Positions 20,749 to 30,357 are shown, counted from the first letter of the stretch. The stretch is DNA of 64,000 nt from Sphingomonas panacis (GCF_001717955.1 NZ_CP014168.1:4743501-4807500), one strand, 5' to 3'. Made by a program: numbers and translations. The notes: generated from the sequence alone by a model not told the origin.

Positions 20749-21297
20749 TTACTTCGCCAGTTCCGCCTCGATCGCCGCGACCAGCGCGGGGTCATCCGGC
20801 GCGGTAGAGGGGGCGAAGCGACCGACGACGGTGCCGTCGCGCGCGATCAGGAACTTTTCGAAGTTCCACAGCAGCTCGGGCGCTTCGTTGGGAGTCATGC
20901 CATAGCCGCGCAGCCGCGTGCGGAACGCATCGGCATCATCCCCCGCCGTTTCCGGCTTGGCGGCGATCAACGCGGCGTAGAGCGGATGTTTGCCCGGGCC
21001 GGTGACGATGATCTTGGAGAACATCGGGAAATCGACATCGTAATTGGTCTTGCAGAAATCGGCGATCTCGGCGTCGCCGCCCGGCTCCTGCCCGGCGAAA
21101 TCGTTGGCGGGAAAGCCCAGCACCTTGAAGCCGCGATCCCGATATTGGCGGAACAGCGCCTCGAGCGCCTCATATTGCGGGGTCAGCCCGCATTTGGAGG
21201 CGACGTTGACGACGAGCAGCACGTCTCCGGCATATTGGGAGAGGCTGGTACGATCGCCGTCGATCGTCTTGACCGGGGTCTCGAGAAGGGTCGTCAT
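20749..21297 (-). CDS. Glutathione peroxidase family protein
   Basis: This 182-residue thiol peroxidase reduces peroxides. The peroxidatic residue is Cys36 (NVASKCGLTPQY), not selenocysteine. The second motif GFPANDFAGQEPG, which in many members reads GFPCNQF, lacks the resolving-type cysteine. The third motif WNFEKFLI is intact and contains the catalytic Trp/Asn. Many bacterial members use thioredoxin rather than glutathione; with Cys36 and C92 (DFCKTN) as the only candidates this cannot be settled here. Confidence 0.92.
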   Translation of the reverse strand: MTTLLETPVKTIDGDRTSLSQYAGDVLLVVNVASKCGLTPQYEALEALFRQYRDRGFKVLGFPANDFAGQEPGGDAEIADFCKTNYDVDFPMFSKIIVTGPGKHPLYAALIAAKPETAGDDADAFRTRLRGYGMTPNEAPELLWNFEKFLIARDGTVVGRFAPSTAPDDPALVAAIEAELAK

Positions 21298-21331
21298 GGG
21301 TGTTCTCCGGGACGTATCATGGACGCCCTCC

Positions 21332-21416
21332 CGTCACCCCGGCGAAGGCCGGGATCGTTGTGGGGCTGGCGTTGCGCTTCCTTACAAGGCGGCCCCGGCC
21401 TTCGCCGGGGCGACGA
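21332..21416. repeat. Intergenic palindromic repeat downstream of aldolase gene
   Basis: Inverted arms at 21333-21355 (CACCCCGGCGAAGGCCGGG) and 21394-21415 (CCCGGCCTTCGCCGGGGCG) flank a 38-bp loop. Each arm is itself partly palindromic (CCGGC GAAG GCCGG type). It belongs to the same family as the repeats at 24247-24325 and 35330-35455, and sits between the stop of the aldolase gene and the start of the peroxidase gene. Confidence 0.7.
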
Positions 21417-22328
21417 TCACGCCGCGACGGGCTGCGCGACCTTGTCCACGGATGCCGTGTAGATCTCGTCGATCGCCGCCGAGAGCGATGCGTCGAACTC
21501 CGCATCGGTCATCTGGTGGCGCAGGTCCGAGAGGAGCGCGCGACTGAAGCTGGCGATGATGCCGCGATTCTTGGCGAGTTCGGCGCACGCCTCAGTACGC
21601 GAATAGCCGCCCGACAATGCGACGACGCGCAACACGCGCGGATGATCGACCAGCGAATCGAACAGCCCGGCCTTTTCGGGGATCGACAGCTTGAGCATCA
21701 CCGTGTCGTCGCCGGTCATCGCATCGAGCGCCTTGAGCAGTTCGTCGCGCAGGATCACCTCGGCCTCGGCACGCTCGGGGCTCTTGATGTTGAGTTCGGG
21801 TTCGAGGATCGGCATCAGGCCGCCCGCGATCACCTGCTGGCCGATCTCGAACTGCTGCGCGACGATCGCGGCGATGCCCTCGTGGTTGGCGAGGTTGATG
21901 ACCGAGCGCTCCTTGGTGCCGAACACGCCGAGCGCCTTCGAGCGCGCGAGCAACGCGTCTAGCTCCGGCATCGGCTTCATGAGTTGAACACCGTTCGCCT
22001 CGGCCTCGAGCCCCTTGTCGATCTTGATGAACGGCACGACGCCACGTTCGATCAGCGCGGCGGGGGCGGGCTTGCCCGCGACCATGCCGTCCATCGTGCG
22101 CTCGAACAGGATCGCGCCGATCACCTTGTTGCCGGTGAAGCTCGGCGCGGTGATGATGCGGCTGCGCATGTCATGGATGAGCGCGTACATTTCCTCGTCG
22201 CTCGACCAAGATCCATCAGCGATGCCGTAGCCGGTGAGCGCCTTGGGCGTGGAGCCGCCGCTCTGGTCGAGCGCGGCGATGAAGCCTTTTCCGGCGGCGA
22301 TCTTGGCGGTCATCTCGGCGGTATTCAT
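21417..22328 (-). CDS. fda: Fructose-bisphosphate aldolase class I
   Basis: This 303-residue Schiff-base aldolase interconverts fructose 1,6-bisphosphate with dihydroxyacetone phosphate and glyceraldehyde 3-phosphate. The N-terminal GKGFIAALDQSGGSTPKAL is the family signature; lysines in VPFIKIDKG and VMLKLSIPEK are at the expected active-site strands, and ALSGGYSRTEA forms the phosphate-binding loop. It is near pgk and gap on the same strand but separated from them by a divergent thioredoxin gene, so this is a glycolysis/gluconeogenesis neighbourhood rather than one operon. Confidence 0.92.
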   Translation of the reverse strand: MNTAEMTAKIAAGKGFIAALDQSGGSTPKALTGYGIADGSWSSDEEMYALIHDMRSRIITAPSFTGNKVIGAILFERTMDGMVAGKPAPAALIERGVVPFIKIDKGLEAEANGVQLMKPMPELDALLARSKALGVFGTKERSVINLANHEGIAAIVAQQFEIGQQVIAGGLMPILEPELNIKSPERAEAEVILRDELLKALDAMTGDDTVMLKLSIPEKAGLFDSLVDHPRVLRVVALSGGYSRTEACAELAKNRGIIASFSRALLSDLRHQMTDAEFDASLSAAIDEIYTASVDKVAQPVAA

Positions 22329-22465
22329 GGCGTGCCACTCCCTCTATGCTGCGCTGCGTCAAGTCGTGTTAGCGAGACAGTCGGGGCTGAGCAACGGGCA
22401 AGCGTGCGGCTTGACCGCAGCTTCGCAAAGTTTCAGCGTGAAGTCCTATTCGGGGGGACGAGATC

Positions 22466-22984
22466 ATGGCCGGCACGTCGAACGTCTTTCGACATCTTGC
22501 GCTTGTCTTGGTAGCGCTAGCATCAATTGGTGCCAAGGCGCCCGAAGTCGGCGTTCAGGCACCGCCGTTCGAGTTGACACTGGTCGATGGGACCAAGGTC
22601 TCCTCGGCGGATTTGCGCGGCCAGGTGGTCGTGCTCAATTTCTGGGCGACCTGGTGCGTGCCGTGCAAACAGGAGTTGCCGACGCTCGACGCCTATTACG
22701 CCGCCACCAGCAAGTTCGGCCTGCGTGTCTTCGCCGTGACGACCGAGGACTCGGTGCCGCTTTCCCAGATGAAGCGGCTGTTCGCGGCGCTGCACATCTC
22801 GCCGGTGCGCAAGATTCGCGGACCCTATGACGTGATGCGCGGTGTGCCGACCAACTACGTGATCGATCGCGCCGGCCGGCTGCGATATGCGCAGGCCGGC
22901 GCGTTCGATCTCGACGCGCTCAACACGGTGCTGATCCCGCTGCTCAAGGAACCGGCGCCGCCGCCGATCGCCCCGGCGACCTGA
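22466..22984 (+). CDS. TlpA-like thioredoxin-family protein, exported
   Basis: This 172-residue protein has an N-terminal signal sequence (about residues 1-23) and a thioredoxin/AhpC-TSA fold with a WCVPC active site (C64, C67), preceded by FELTLVDGTKVSSADLRGQVVVLNFWAT. It is likely a periplasmic or membrane-tethered thiol reductase. A GGGGGGACGAG ribosome site precedes the ATG. It is transcribed toward pgk and divergently from the aldolase gene, with a 137-bp shared upstream region. The partner protein is not visible. Confidence 0.9.
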   Translation: MAGTSNVFRHLALVLVALASIGAKAPEVGVQAPPFELTLVDGTKVSSADLRGQVVVLNFWATWCVPCKQELPTLDAYYAATSKFGLRVFAVTTEDSVPLSQMKRLFAALHISPVRKIRGPYDVMRGVPTNYVIDRAGRLRYAQAGAFDLDALNTVLIPLLKEPAPPPIAPAT

Positions 22985-22990
22985 TCGCGC

Positions 22991-24184
22991 CTAGCGGGCG
23001 AGCGCCGCGACGCCGGGCAGTTCCTTGCCTTCCATCCATTCGAGGAAGGCGCCGCCCGCAGTCGAGACGAAGGTGAAGTCGTCGCCCGCCCCGGCCTGGT
23101 TGAGCGCGGCTACGGTGTCACCGCCGCCCGCCACCGAGACGAGCGAGCCGCCGACCGTCAACGCCGCCGCGGTTTTGGCGAGTGCGACCGTGGCGGCATC
23201 GAACGGCGGCGTCTCGAACGCGCCGAGCGGCCCGTTCCAGACGAGCGTCTTGCAGGTCTTGAGCACGTCGGCGAGCGCCTCGACCGCAGCCGGGCCGACA
23301 TCGAGGATCATCTCGTCGGCGGCGACTTCGTGAACGTTGCAGGTCCGCAGGCTCGGCGGGTTGGGCGCGAATTCCTTCGAGACGACCACGTCGTAGGGCA
23401 GATGGATGGTGCAGTTCGCGCCCTCGGCGGCGGTGAAGATCTCCTCGGCGGTGCCGACCAGATCGTGTTCGCACAGCGACTTGCCGACATCGACCCCGCG
23501 CGCCGCGAGGAAGGTGTTGGCCATGCCGCCGCCGATGATGAGATGATCGACCTTGGTGACGAGATGCTTGAGCACGTCGAGCTTCGACGAAACCTTGGCG
23601 CCGCCGACCACCGCCGCGACCGGATGCTCGGGATTGCCCAGCGCCTTGTCGAGCGCGTCGAGTTCGGCTTCCATCGCGCGGCCGGCGAAGGCGGGCAGGA
23701 CATGCGCCAGCCCCTCGGTCGAGGCGTGCGCGCGGTGCGCGGCGGAGAAAGCGTCGTTGACGTAGAGGTCGCCGAGTTTGGCGATGTCGGCGACGAGCGC
23801 CGGGTCATTCTTTTCTTCGCCCGCGAAGAAACGGGTGTTCTCCAGCACCGCGATATCGCCGGGCTGGAGGGTGGCGACGGCGTCTTCCGCGCCGTTCCAG
23901 TCGACAAACCGGACCGGACGGCCGAGCACGGCCGAATAGGGCTTCACCACCATCGCGAGCGACATCTCGGGGTTACGCTGCCCCTTGGGGCGACCGAAAT
24001 GCGCGAGAACGAGGACGATCGCGCCCTTGTCGGCGAGTTCGCCGACCGTCGCGACGGTGGCGCGCAGCCGGGTGTCGTCGGTAACCGCGCCGTCGGCCAT
24101 CGGCACGTTGAGATCCTCACGGACCAGCACGCGCTTGCCGTCGATGTCGCCCATGTCGTCGAGCGTTTTGAACTGCCTGGCCAT
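22991..24184 (-). CDS. pgk: Phosphoglycerate kinase
   Basis: This 397-residue two-domain enzyme transfers phosphate between 1,3-bisphosphoglycerate and ADP. The N-domain substrate motifs [19 protein letters not shown] and [14 protein letters not shown] are seen, as are the C-domain ATP-site motifs [17 protein letters not shown] and [12 protein letters not shown]. It follows gap by 165 bp that contain two small palindromes, and converges with the tlpA-like gene (6-bp gap). Confidence 0.96.
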   Translation of the reverse strand: MARQFKTLDDMGDIDGKRVLVREDLNVPMADGAVTDDTRLRATVATVGELADKGAIVLVLAHFGRPKGQRNPEMSLAMVVKPYSAVLGRPVRFVDWNGAEDAVATLQPGDIAVLENTRFFAGEEKNDPALVADIAKLGDLYVNDAFSAAHRAHASTEGLAHVLPAFAGRAMEAELDALDKALGNPEHPVAAVVGGAKVSSKLDVLKHLVTKVDHLIIGGGMANTFLAARGVDVGKSLCEHDLVGTAEEIFTAAEGANCTIHLPYDVVVSKEFAPNPPSLRTCNVHEVAADEMILDVGPAAVEALADVLKTCKTLVWNGPLGAFETPPFDAATVALAKTAAALTVGGSLVSVAGGGDTVAALNQAGAGDDFTFVSTAGGAFLEWMEGKELPGVAALAR

Positions 24185-24246
24185 CGTCGCACTCCCGAAT
24201 TGTGTCTGTCGTCCGCACCCGATCCGCAGGGCAGGTCCGCCTCCAT

Positions 24247-24325
24247 CGTCACCCCAGCGGAAGCTGGGGTCTCCGCGGGGCGGGCGCTACGGCCGACACC
24301 GGAAGATGCCAGCGTGCGCTGGCAT
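24247..24325. repeat. Paired palindromes between gap and pgk
   Basis: Two stems are present: CCCCAGC GGAA GCTGGGG (24252-24269) and the near-perfect ATGCCAGCG TG CGCTGGCAT (24306-24325). They sit in the gap-pgk interval and may limit or stabilise the transcript. The first resembles the CACCCCGGCGAAGGCCGGG family at 21333. Confidence 0.6.
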
Positions 24326-24349
24326 GACGAATTTTGCCGCGATGGTGCC

Positions 24350-25360
24350 TTAGAGGAACTTCGCCATCGCGCCGGCGGTATCGATCATGCGGTTCGAGAA
24401 ACCCCATTCGTTGTCGTACCAACTCACCACGCGGACGAGCTTGCCGTCGAGTACCGCCGTCTCGAGGCTGTCGACGGTCGAGGAGAACGGCGTGTGGACG
24501 ATGTCGATCGACACCAAAGGCTCGTCCGAGAACGCGAGGATGCCGGCGAGCGGGCCGCTTTCCGACGCCGCCTTGAGGATCGCGTTGATCTCGCCCTTGG
24601 TGGTGTCGCGCTTGGGCGTGAAGGTCAGGTCGACGAGGCTGCCGTCCGCCACCGGCACGCGCACGGCCGAGCCGTCGAGCCGGCCCTTCAGTTCAGGCAG
24701 CACCTCACCCACCGCGCGCGCCGCGCCGGTGGTGGTCGGGATGATGTTCATCGCGGCGGCGCGGGCACGGCGCAGATCCGGGTGGATCTGGTCGAGGATC
24801 TTCTGGTCGTTGGTATAGGCGTGGATCGTCGTCATCAGGCCGCGCTCGATGCCGACCGTGTCGTTGAGCACCTTGGCGATCGGCGCGAGGCAGTTGGTGG
24901 TGCACGATGCGTTCGACACGATCGTGTGCCCGGCTTCGAGCTTGTCGTGGTTGACGCCGTACACGACGGTCAGATCGACGTTCTTGCCGGGTGCCGAGAT
25001 CAGCACCTTCTTGGCGCCCGCGTCGAGATGCTTCTGGCAGCTCACGTTGTCGGTGAAGAAGCCGGTGCATTCGAGCACGATGTCGACACCGAGTTCGGCA
25101 TGCGGCAGGTTGGCGGGATCGCGCTCGGCCGTGACGCGGATGTGCTTGCCGTCGATGACGATGTCATTGCCCTCGGCGACGACGGTGCCGGGATATTTGC
25201 CGTGGACGCTGTCGCGGCTGAACAGCCAGGCGTTCGATTTCGCGTCGGCGAGATCGTTGATCGCGACCAGTTCGAGGCCGGTATCGGCACGCTCCATCAA
25301 TGCCCGCGCCACGAGACGCCCGATCCGCCCGAAACCGTTGATCGCTACCTTAACCGTCAT
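24350..25360 (-). CDS. gap: Type I glyceraldehyde-3-phosphate dehydrogenase
   Basis: This 336-residue enzyme oxidises glyceraldehyde 3-phosphate with NAD+ and phosphate. The N-terminal Rossmann motif [15 protein letters not shown], the catalytic [12 protein letters not shown] with the nucleophilic cysteine, and the C-terminal [12 protein letters not shown] are intact. The ATG at 25360 gives the standard [11 protein letters not shown] start; the frame is open upstream but there it runs through unrelated sequence. The usual order gap-pgk on one strand is kept. Confidence 0.97.
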   Translation of the reverse strand: MTVKVAINGFGRIGRLVARALMERADTGLELVAINDLADAKSNAWLFSRDSVHGKYPGTVVAEGNDIVIDGKHIRVTAERDPANLPHAELGVDIVLECTGFFTDNVSCQKHLDAGAKKVLISAPGKNVDLTVVYGVNHDKLEAGHTIVSNASCTTNCLAPIAKVLNDTVGIERGLMTTIHAYTNDQKILDQIHPDLRRARAAAMNIIPTTTGAARAVGEVLPELKGRLDGSAVRVPVADGSLVDLTFTPKRDTTKGEINAILKAASESGPLAGILAFSDEPLVSIDIVHTPFSSTVDSLETAVLDGKLVRVVSWYDNEWGFSNRMIDTAGAMAKFL

Positions 25361-25527
25361 CGCATGCGCTCCTGTCGCCAATGGCGGAGTCGGGCTGCCA
25401 ATGCAGCAGGCATTCCCCGCCGATTCCCTCGTGTTCGCCGCGTCTTTGCGGTGGGCGGAGGCTGGCGTCAACCAGTGCGAAACAATTCGAATATTGTCAG
25501 ACAACCCTCTCATGCTATCGCCGGGCG

Positions 25528-25716
25528 ATGGCAGAAGTATCGTCCCCTGCCGCGATCGACCGGATCGAACGCGCCATTGCCCGTATCGACGCAGCGGTCG
25601 CGGATCGCGAACGCGCCCAGGCGGCGCTCGCAAAACGACATGGCGCATTGCGCGCGCGGATCGAGGCGGCGATCGTCGCGCTCGATACGGTGATGGCGGG
25701 CGAGGAGGCGGACTGA
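25528..25716 (+). CDS. Small coiled-coil protein upstream of zapA (62 aa)
   Basis: This 62-residue protein is almost entirely helical with heptad-like Ile/Leu/Ala spacing ([44 protein letters not shown]), so it should form a coiled coil. Its TGA overlaps the zapA ATG by one base (TGATG), so the two are translated together. A role as a ZapA partner in Z-ring bundling, loosely like ZapB, is inference from position and shape only; I see no diagnostic sequence. Confidence 0.7.
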   Translation: MAEVSSPAAIDRIERAIARIDAAVADRERAQAALAKRHGALRARIEAAIVALDTVMAGEEAD

Positions 25717-26018
25717 TGGCCGACGTGACGATCACCATCGGCGACCGGCGCCACGTCGTCGCTTGCCGCGCGGGCGAGGAAGACCGGCTGATCAAGCTCG
25801 GCGCATTGCTCGACGCGCGCTGGAGCGACGCGACGCGCGCCTCGGGCGGCCTGAGCGGCGAGCGCACGATGCTGTTCATCGCGCTGCTGCTCGCCGATTC
25901 GCTCGAGGAGGCGGAACGCCGCCCCGCCGAGCAGGTGGAATCGCATGTGCTGGGTCGTGTCGCCGAGCTGCTGGAGGAACTTGCCGATGCCCTTGAGAAT
26001 CGCAGCGCCAACGCCTAG
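25716..26018 (+). CDS. zapA: Cell division protein ZapA
   Basis: This 100-residue protein matches ZapA, which binds and crosslinks FtsZ filaments at midcell. It shows the N-terminal beta part ([36 protein letters not shown]) and a long C-terminal helix ([24 protein letters not shown]...). It is coupled to the coiled-coil gene upstream and is followed directly by 6S RNA and the 5-formyl-THF cyclo-ligase gene, the classical conserved order. Confidence 0.9.
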   Translation: MADVTITIGDRRHVVACRAGEEDRLIKLGALLDARWSDATRASGGLSGERTMLFIALLLADSLEEAERRPAEQVESHVLGRVAELLEELADALENRSANA

Positions 26019-26199
26019 ATTGGCAAGTGGCGGGCACTGCCCGGTACGAGCCTTACCGAACATCCCTGAGGCGATTATTCTTCCTAGGGGGTTGTCCCTG
26101 TTCTGGCCCTGGCCAGATGCATATGATCCCCACCTGATGCTAACGGCGTCAGAGGATATTCAGGCAAACGGCCACGGCGGTCCCGCCACCCGCTTTTTT
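26019..26199 (+). ncRNA. ssrS: 6S RNA (SsrS)
   Basis: The region between zapA and the cyclo-ligase gene lacks a good ORF and can fold as 6S RNA, which mimics an open promoter and inhibits the housekeeping RNA polymerase holoenzyme. The ends pair: GTGGCGGG (26027-26034) with CCCGCCAC (26182-26189), extended by a further GC pair, and the 3' arm is followed by a run of six T (26194-26199), giving a terminator. The gene order zapA-ssrS-ygfA is a known location of 6S RNA. The ends are estimated to within about 10 bases. Confidence 0.8.
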
Positions 26200-26210
26200 C
26201 CGGCTGCGGC

Positions 26211-26756
26211 ATGATGCTCGACAAGCGTGCGTTGCGCGCCCGGATGCGTGCGGCCCGCGACGCGTTCTTCGCGACCTCCCCACCGCCGATCCTCGCGGGT
26301 GCCGAATTTACCGCCCTCCTGCCTCATGCCGCGACGGTCGCGTCGTACGTGCCGATCGGCAGCGAGGCTGATCCGATGTGGCTGGCGCGCGCGGCAGTCG
26401 AGCATGGCTGCGCGATCGTGCTGCCGCACGTCACAAGCCGCGCCGATCCGATTCGCTTCCTCGCCTGGGATGCCGAGGACGATCTTGCCCCCGGCCCGTA
26501 CGGGTTGCAGCAACCGCACCACGCGTCACCCGCGCTCGCACCCGATCTCGTGCTGACGCCGCTGGTCGCGTTCGATTCGGCGCTCAACCGGCTCGGCCAG
26601 GGCGCGGGACATTACGATCGCGCGTTCGCGGAATTTCCGAACGCTGTGCGAATCGGGGTGGCGTGGAGCGTGCAGCAAGTCGATACCCTGCCCGCCGACC
26701 CGTGGGACATGCCGCTCCACGCGATCGCGACCGAGACAGGATGGATCACGCGATGA
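26211..26756 (+). CDS. 5-formyltetrahydrofolate cyclo-ligase
   Basis: This 181-residue enzyme uses ATP to convert 5-formyl-THF to 5,10-methenyl-THF. The diagnostic NRLGQGAGHYDRAFA loop near residues 126-140 and the N-terminal DKRALRARMRAARDAF substrate-binding helix are seen. Either of two adjacent ATGs (26211 or 26214) may start it. It follows 6S RNA, as ygfA does in many proteobacteria, so the mRNA may be processed from a common transcript. It overlaps the next gene by 4 bases. Confidence 0.92.
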   Translation: MMLDKRALRARMRAARDAFFATSPPPILAGAEFTALLPHAATVASYVPIGSEADPMWLARAAVEHGCAIVLPHVTSRADPIRFLAWDAEDDLAPGPYGLQQPHHASPALAPDLVLTPLVAFDSALNRLGQGAGHYDRAFAEFPNAVRIGVAWSVQQVDTLPADPWDMPLHAIATETGWITR

Positions 26757-26959
26757 CCCCGAGCTGGCGCAAACCCTTCGGCATGTTCATGATCCTCGCG
26801 CTGATCCTGGTGTGGGTGGTGATCGTCGCGAGCTTCTCGGGCTGGGTCGGGCGCTGGCACCCGCTGGTGCAGGCGCTGTTCTACGTGGTAACGGGGCTGG
26901 TGTGGATCGCGCCGCTCAAGCCGTTGCTGGCGTGGATGGAGACCGGGCGCTGGCGGTAA
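26753..26959 (+). CDS. DUF2842 small membrane protein
   Basis: This 68-residue protein has two hydrophobic helices (about residues 9-31 and 40-58) separated by WVGRWHP, and matches the DUF2842 pattern of alphaproteobacteria (N-terminal PSWRKPFGMFMILAL). The function is unknown. It is translationally coupled to the cyclo-ligase gene through an ATGA overlap. Confidence 0.8.
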   Translation: MTPSWRKPFGMFMILALILVWVVIVASFSGWVGRWHPLVQALFYVVTGLVWIAPLKPLLAWMETGRWR

Positions 26960-27124
26960 CGGCCCCTAAAGCCGTCATGCCGGACATGTTCCGGCTCAAC
27001 CGTTCCGTCCGTCCAACGGCCGTAATATGGCGGAACCGTGGCCCCCGGAACACGTCCGTGGCAGCGAAGTAACGATCGGTTTGATTTCTCCAACCGCTTG
27101 ATCCGCCAACCCTTTTTGAAAGGG

Positions 27125-27201
<77 letters not shown>

Positions 27202-27224
27202 TTGGAAAGCGTGAGGCGCGCCAA

Positions 27225-28493
27225 CTAGGTCAGGGGTTCGTGGCTGTCAACAGACTTCGCCAGACTTTCTTCAGCCTCGCCATTTTTTGGTGGCGATCCC
27301 TTGGCCATCGCGCCGTGTTCGAACAGGAAACCGGCGATATCGGGCTTGCCGATCGCGCCCAGTACGGTTTGCAGGATGATGAGCAGCGGCACCGCCAGCA
27401 GCGCGCCCGGCGTGCCCCACACCCAGCTCCAGAAGCTGATCGAGATGAGGATCAGGATCGGGTTGATCGTCAGCCGCCGCCCGACGATCAGCGGCGTGAT
27501 GGCGTTGGCCTCGACAAGATGGCAGCCGATCATCAGGAACGCCGGAAACAGCGCCGCCCAGATATCGCGGAAGGTCATCAACCCACCCAGCCCAAGCAGC
27601 AGCGCCGCCGCGATCGGCCCGAAATACGGCACGTAGTTGAGCAGGGCGACGATGCCGCCCCACATCAGCGGGTATGGCATCCCCATCGTCCAGAGCACGC
27701 CCGAGACGAGCAGCCCGAGCGCGAGGTTTATGACGGTGATCGTGCCGAGATACGCAGCGGTATCGTCGACGACATGCTGGATCACCCGCGCGGTCGCCAT
27801 CGCGCCGCCGAAGCTGGAGCGGCTGGTGATCGTGCGCCGCCGCAGGCGGGTCCAGCCGGCGAGGAAGAAATAGATCACGAGGATGCCGAAGAACACCTGC
27901 ACGATCGCGGTCGGCGCCGAGGTGGCGGCGAGTTCGAGGATCGAGCTCGGCGGGGCCACCGCCGTGGTCTGTGCCGTCCTGATCGGCCCCGGCGAGGCGA
28001 GATGCCGCACCGCGCGATTGAGATAGCGCTCCAGGCTCGAATAGAGATCGATCAGCGGCGCGATGTTCATCTGGATTCGGTCGATCCGCTCGGGCAGCTT
28101 GCGGAAGAACTCCACCGCCGGCACCACGATCGCGGCGAGCGCGATGTTGGCGGCGAGCAGGAACAGCAGGATGCAGACCAGCGCCGCCACCGCCGAGGGG
28201 ATGCGATGTCGTTCGAACCACTCGAGAATCGGCACCATTGCGATCGCGATCACCAAAGCGGCGGTCGTCGGGAGGAAGAATTCCGCGCCGGCCTTGAGCG
28301 CAAACGGGGTGGCGAGCGCGAGGCCGATGCCGGCGAACAGGGTCAGCGTGGCAAGGATGCGGTCGCGCCGCATCGCCAGCACCAGCATCATCTCATCGGG
28401 ATCGGCCGCGGCGGGAATGCGCGGGAACGGGCCGACCGCCTGTGGGGCGAAGCGCGCTTCTTCGTCCCGTATGTCTACGCTGGTTTCATTCAC
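27225..28493 (-). CDS. AI-2E family transporter
   Basis: This 422-residue membrane protein belongs to the AI-2E/PerM family, which includes quorum-signal exporters and Na+/H+ antiporters. It has the two N-terminal helix pairs, a central soluble region (about residues 140-210), and the conserved C-terminal membrane part with GGIVALLNYVPYFGPIAAALLLG and VEANAITPLIVGRRLTINPILILISISFW. Real substrates cannot be inferred from sequence. It is monocistronic and divergent from the ClC gene, with 115 bp between starts. Confidence 0.88.
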   Translation of the reverse strand: MNETSVDIRDEEARFAPQAVGPFPRIPAAADPDEMMLVLAMRRDRILATLTLFAGIGLALATPFALKAGAEFFLPTTAALVIAIAMVPILEWFERHRIPSAVAALVCILLFLLAANIALAAIVVPAVEFFRKLPERIDRIQMNIAPLIDLYSSLERYLNRAVRHLASPGPIRTAQTTAVAPPSSILELAATSAPTAIVQVFFGILVIYFFLAGWTRLRRRTITSRSSFGGAMATARVIQHVVDDTAAYLGTITVINLALGLLVSGVLWTMGMPYPLMWGGIVALLNYVPYFGPIAAALLLGLGGLMTFRDIWAALFPAFLMIGCHLVEANAITPLIVGRRLTINPILILISISFWSWVWGTPGALLAVPLLIILQTVLGAIGKPDIAGFLFEHGAMAKGSPPKNGEAEESLAKSVDSHEPLT

Positions 28494-28608
28494 GCCTGCC
28501 CGCTCCTACGCCACTCGGTGGAAACCCTAGCGGCATTCCCCCTTCATGCAATCGGCGCTACGGAGCGAAATGCCCGTCCCGCCCCGTACCCTGCGCGAGC
28601 GCTGAACG

Positions 28609-30357
28609 ATGTCGTTGCGGCTTCGTCTCGTCCGGCCCGTGAACTGGCTGCGGCGCCGGCTGCGCGCGAGCGAGGCGGCGTTCATCCTGCTCGCGATCGG
28701 CATCGGCGGCGCGGCTGGCACGCTCAGCGTCGCGCAGGGCGCGCTGGCGCGGACGCTGCAACATTGGTTCTTCGCGCTCCCCGGCACCTCGCGGCTGAGC
28801 GCACAACCCGCACTGCCGCTCGCCGCGCTGCTGGCGCTGCCGGTCGGCGGCGTGGTGCTGGGATTGTTCACGCTGGCGACGCGCGCGCGCAAGCGTAGCC
28901 TGGTCGACACGGTCGAGGCGAATGCGCTGCACGGCGGGCGCATGGCGATCGGCGACAGCCTGGTGATTTCGGGGCAGACGATCCTGTCAAACGGGTTCGG
29001 CGCGTCGGTCGGGCTGGAGGCGGCCTATGCGCAGCTCGGCGGCGCGGTCGCCTCGTGGACCGGCGGGCTGCTCAACCTGCGCCGGCCCGATCTTCGGAAC
29101 CTCGTCGGCGCGGGCGCGGGCGCGGCGATCGCCGCCGCGTTCGGTGCGCCGCTCGCAGGCGCCTTCTACGCGTTCGAGATCGTGATCGGCGCGTATACGC
29201 CCTCCGCGATTGCCCCGGTCGCCGCCGCGACTCTGTCGGCGGTGCTGGTGTCGCAGACGCTCGGCGCGCACCCCTATGTCGTCGAGACCGCCTCGGGCGC
29301 GGTTACCGAGACGCATCACTATCTCGCCTATGCAGGGCTCGGCACCGCCTGCGCCGCGTTCGGCATCGTGCTGATGCGCGCGGTCGCGCTGCTCGAACAC
29401 AGCGTGCGGCGGCTGCGCATCCCGGATTGGGCGCGACCGACGATCGGCGGGCTGCTGCTGGTGCCGATCGCGATGATCTCGCCACAGGTGCTGTCCTCGG
29501 GGCATGGCGCGCTTCACAACGATCTGGTGGTGGGCACGCCGCTCGCCTTCATCGCGGTGATCTTCGTGGCGAAGTCGCTGGCGTCGATCGTCTCGCTCGG
29601 CTTCGGCTTTCGCGGCGGGCTGTTCTTCGCCTCGCTGTTCCTCGGCACGCTCGCGGGGACGCTGTTCGCGGCGGGGCTGACGGCGGTGGCCGGGTTCCAG
29701 ATCGTCGACCCGCACAACGCCGCGATCGTCGGCATGGCAGCACTTGGCGTCGCGGTGATCGGCGGGCCGATGACGATGGCGATGCTGGTGCTGGAGGCGA
29801 CTCACGATTTCGGGCTGACCGGCGCGGCCATCGCGGCATCGCTGGTCTCCACGACGATCGTGCGCGAGCTGTTCGGCTATTCCTTCTCGACGTGGCGGCT
29901 GCACTTGCGTGGCGAAACGATCAAGAGCGCGCGCGACGTCGGCTGGGTCAAGACGCTCACCGTCGGGCGGATGATGCGCCGCGAGACTCGCGAGACGTCC
30001 GCCGGGACGACGATCGCGGAGTTCCGCCGCCGCTACCCGCTCGGCTCGGCGAGCCGCGTCGTGCTGATCGACGCGGACGCGCATTACGCCGGCATCGTGC
30101 GGACGAGCGACGCCTTCGCCGAAACGCTCGACCCGGCCGCATCCGTGGCGAGCGTCGCGGTCAACACCGAGGCGGCGATCAAGCCCGACATGGACATCAA
30201 ACAGGTGATGACCGCCTTCGACGCGACCGGCGCCGACGAACTGGCGGTGCTGGCGACGGACCGGACGGTGCTCGGCGTGCTGTCCGAGACCTATGTCCGG
30301 CGGCGCTACGCGGAGGAACTGGAGAAGGCGCAGCGCGAGCTGTTCGGGGAGCGGTGA
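28609..30357 (+). CDS. ClC family chloride channel/transporter with C-terminal CBS domains
   Basis: This 582-residue protein has a ClC membrane domain (about residues 20-430) and a C-terminal CBS pair (about 445-575, including TVGRMMRRET, YAGIVRTSDAF and ELAVLATDRTVLGVLSE). The usual GREGP gate motif reads GASVGLEAAYAQLG here, so the gating glutamate is kept but its neighbours differ; the first selectivity-filter motif GSGIP is not evident (EANALHGGRMAIGD). This fits a divergent bacterial ClC clade, and ion selectivity should not be assumed. The protein starts before the basic VRPVNWLRRRLRASEAAF stretch. Confidence 0.85.
   Translation: MSLRLRLVRPVNWLRRRLRASEAAFILLAIGIGGAAGTLSVAQGALARTLQHWFFALPGTSRLSAQPALPLAALLALPVGGVVLGLFTLATRARKRSLVDTVEANALHGGRMAIGDSLVISGQTILSNGFGASVGLEAAYAQLGGAVASWTGGLLNLRRPDLRNLVGAGAGAAIAAAFGAPLAGAFYAFEIVIGAYTPSAIAPVAAATLSAVLVSQTLGAHPYVVETASGAVTETHHYLAYAGLGTACAAFGIVLMRAVALLEHSVRRLRIPDWARPTIGGLLLVPIAMISPQVLSSGHGALHNDLVVGTPLAFIAVIFVAKSLASIVSLGFGFRGGLFFASLFLGTLAGTLFAAGLTAVAGFQIVDPHNAAIVGMAALGVAVIGGPMTMAMLVLEATHDFGLTGAAIAASLVSTTIVRELFGYSFSTWRLHLRGETIKSARDVGWVKTLTVGRMMRRETRETSAGTTIAEFRRRYPLGSASRVVLIDADAHYAGIVRTSDAFAETLDPAASVASVAVNTEAAIKPDMDIKQVMTAFDATGADELAVLATDRTVLGVLSETYVRRRYAEELEKAQRELFGER

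Noticed and set aside
20749..21297. Selenocysteine glutathione peroxidase
   Set aside because: The active-site codon at residue 36 is a normal cysteine codon, not TGA.
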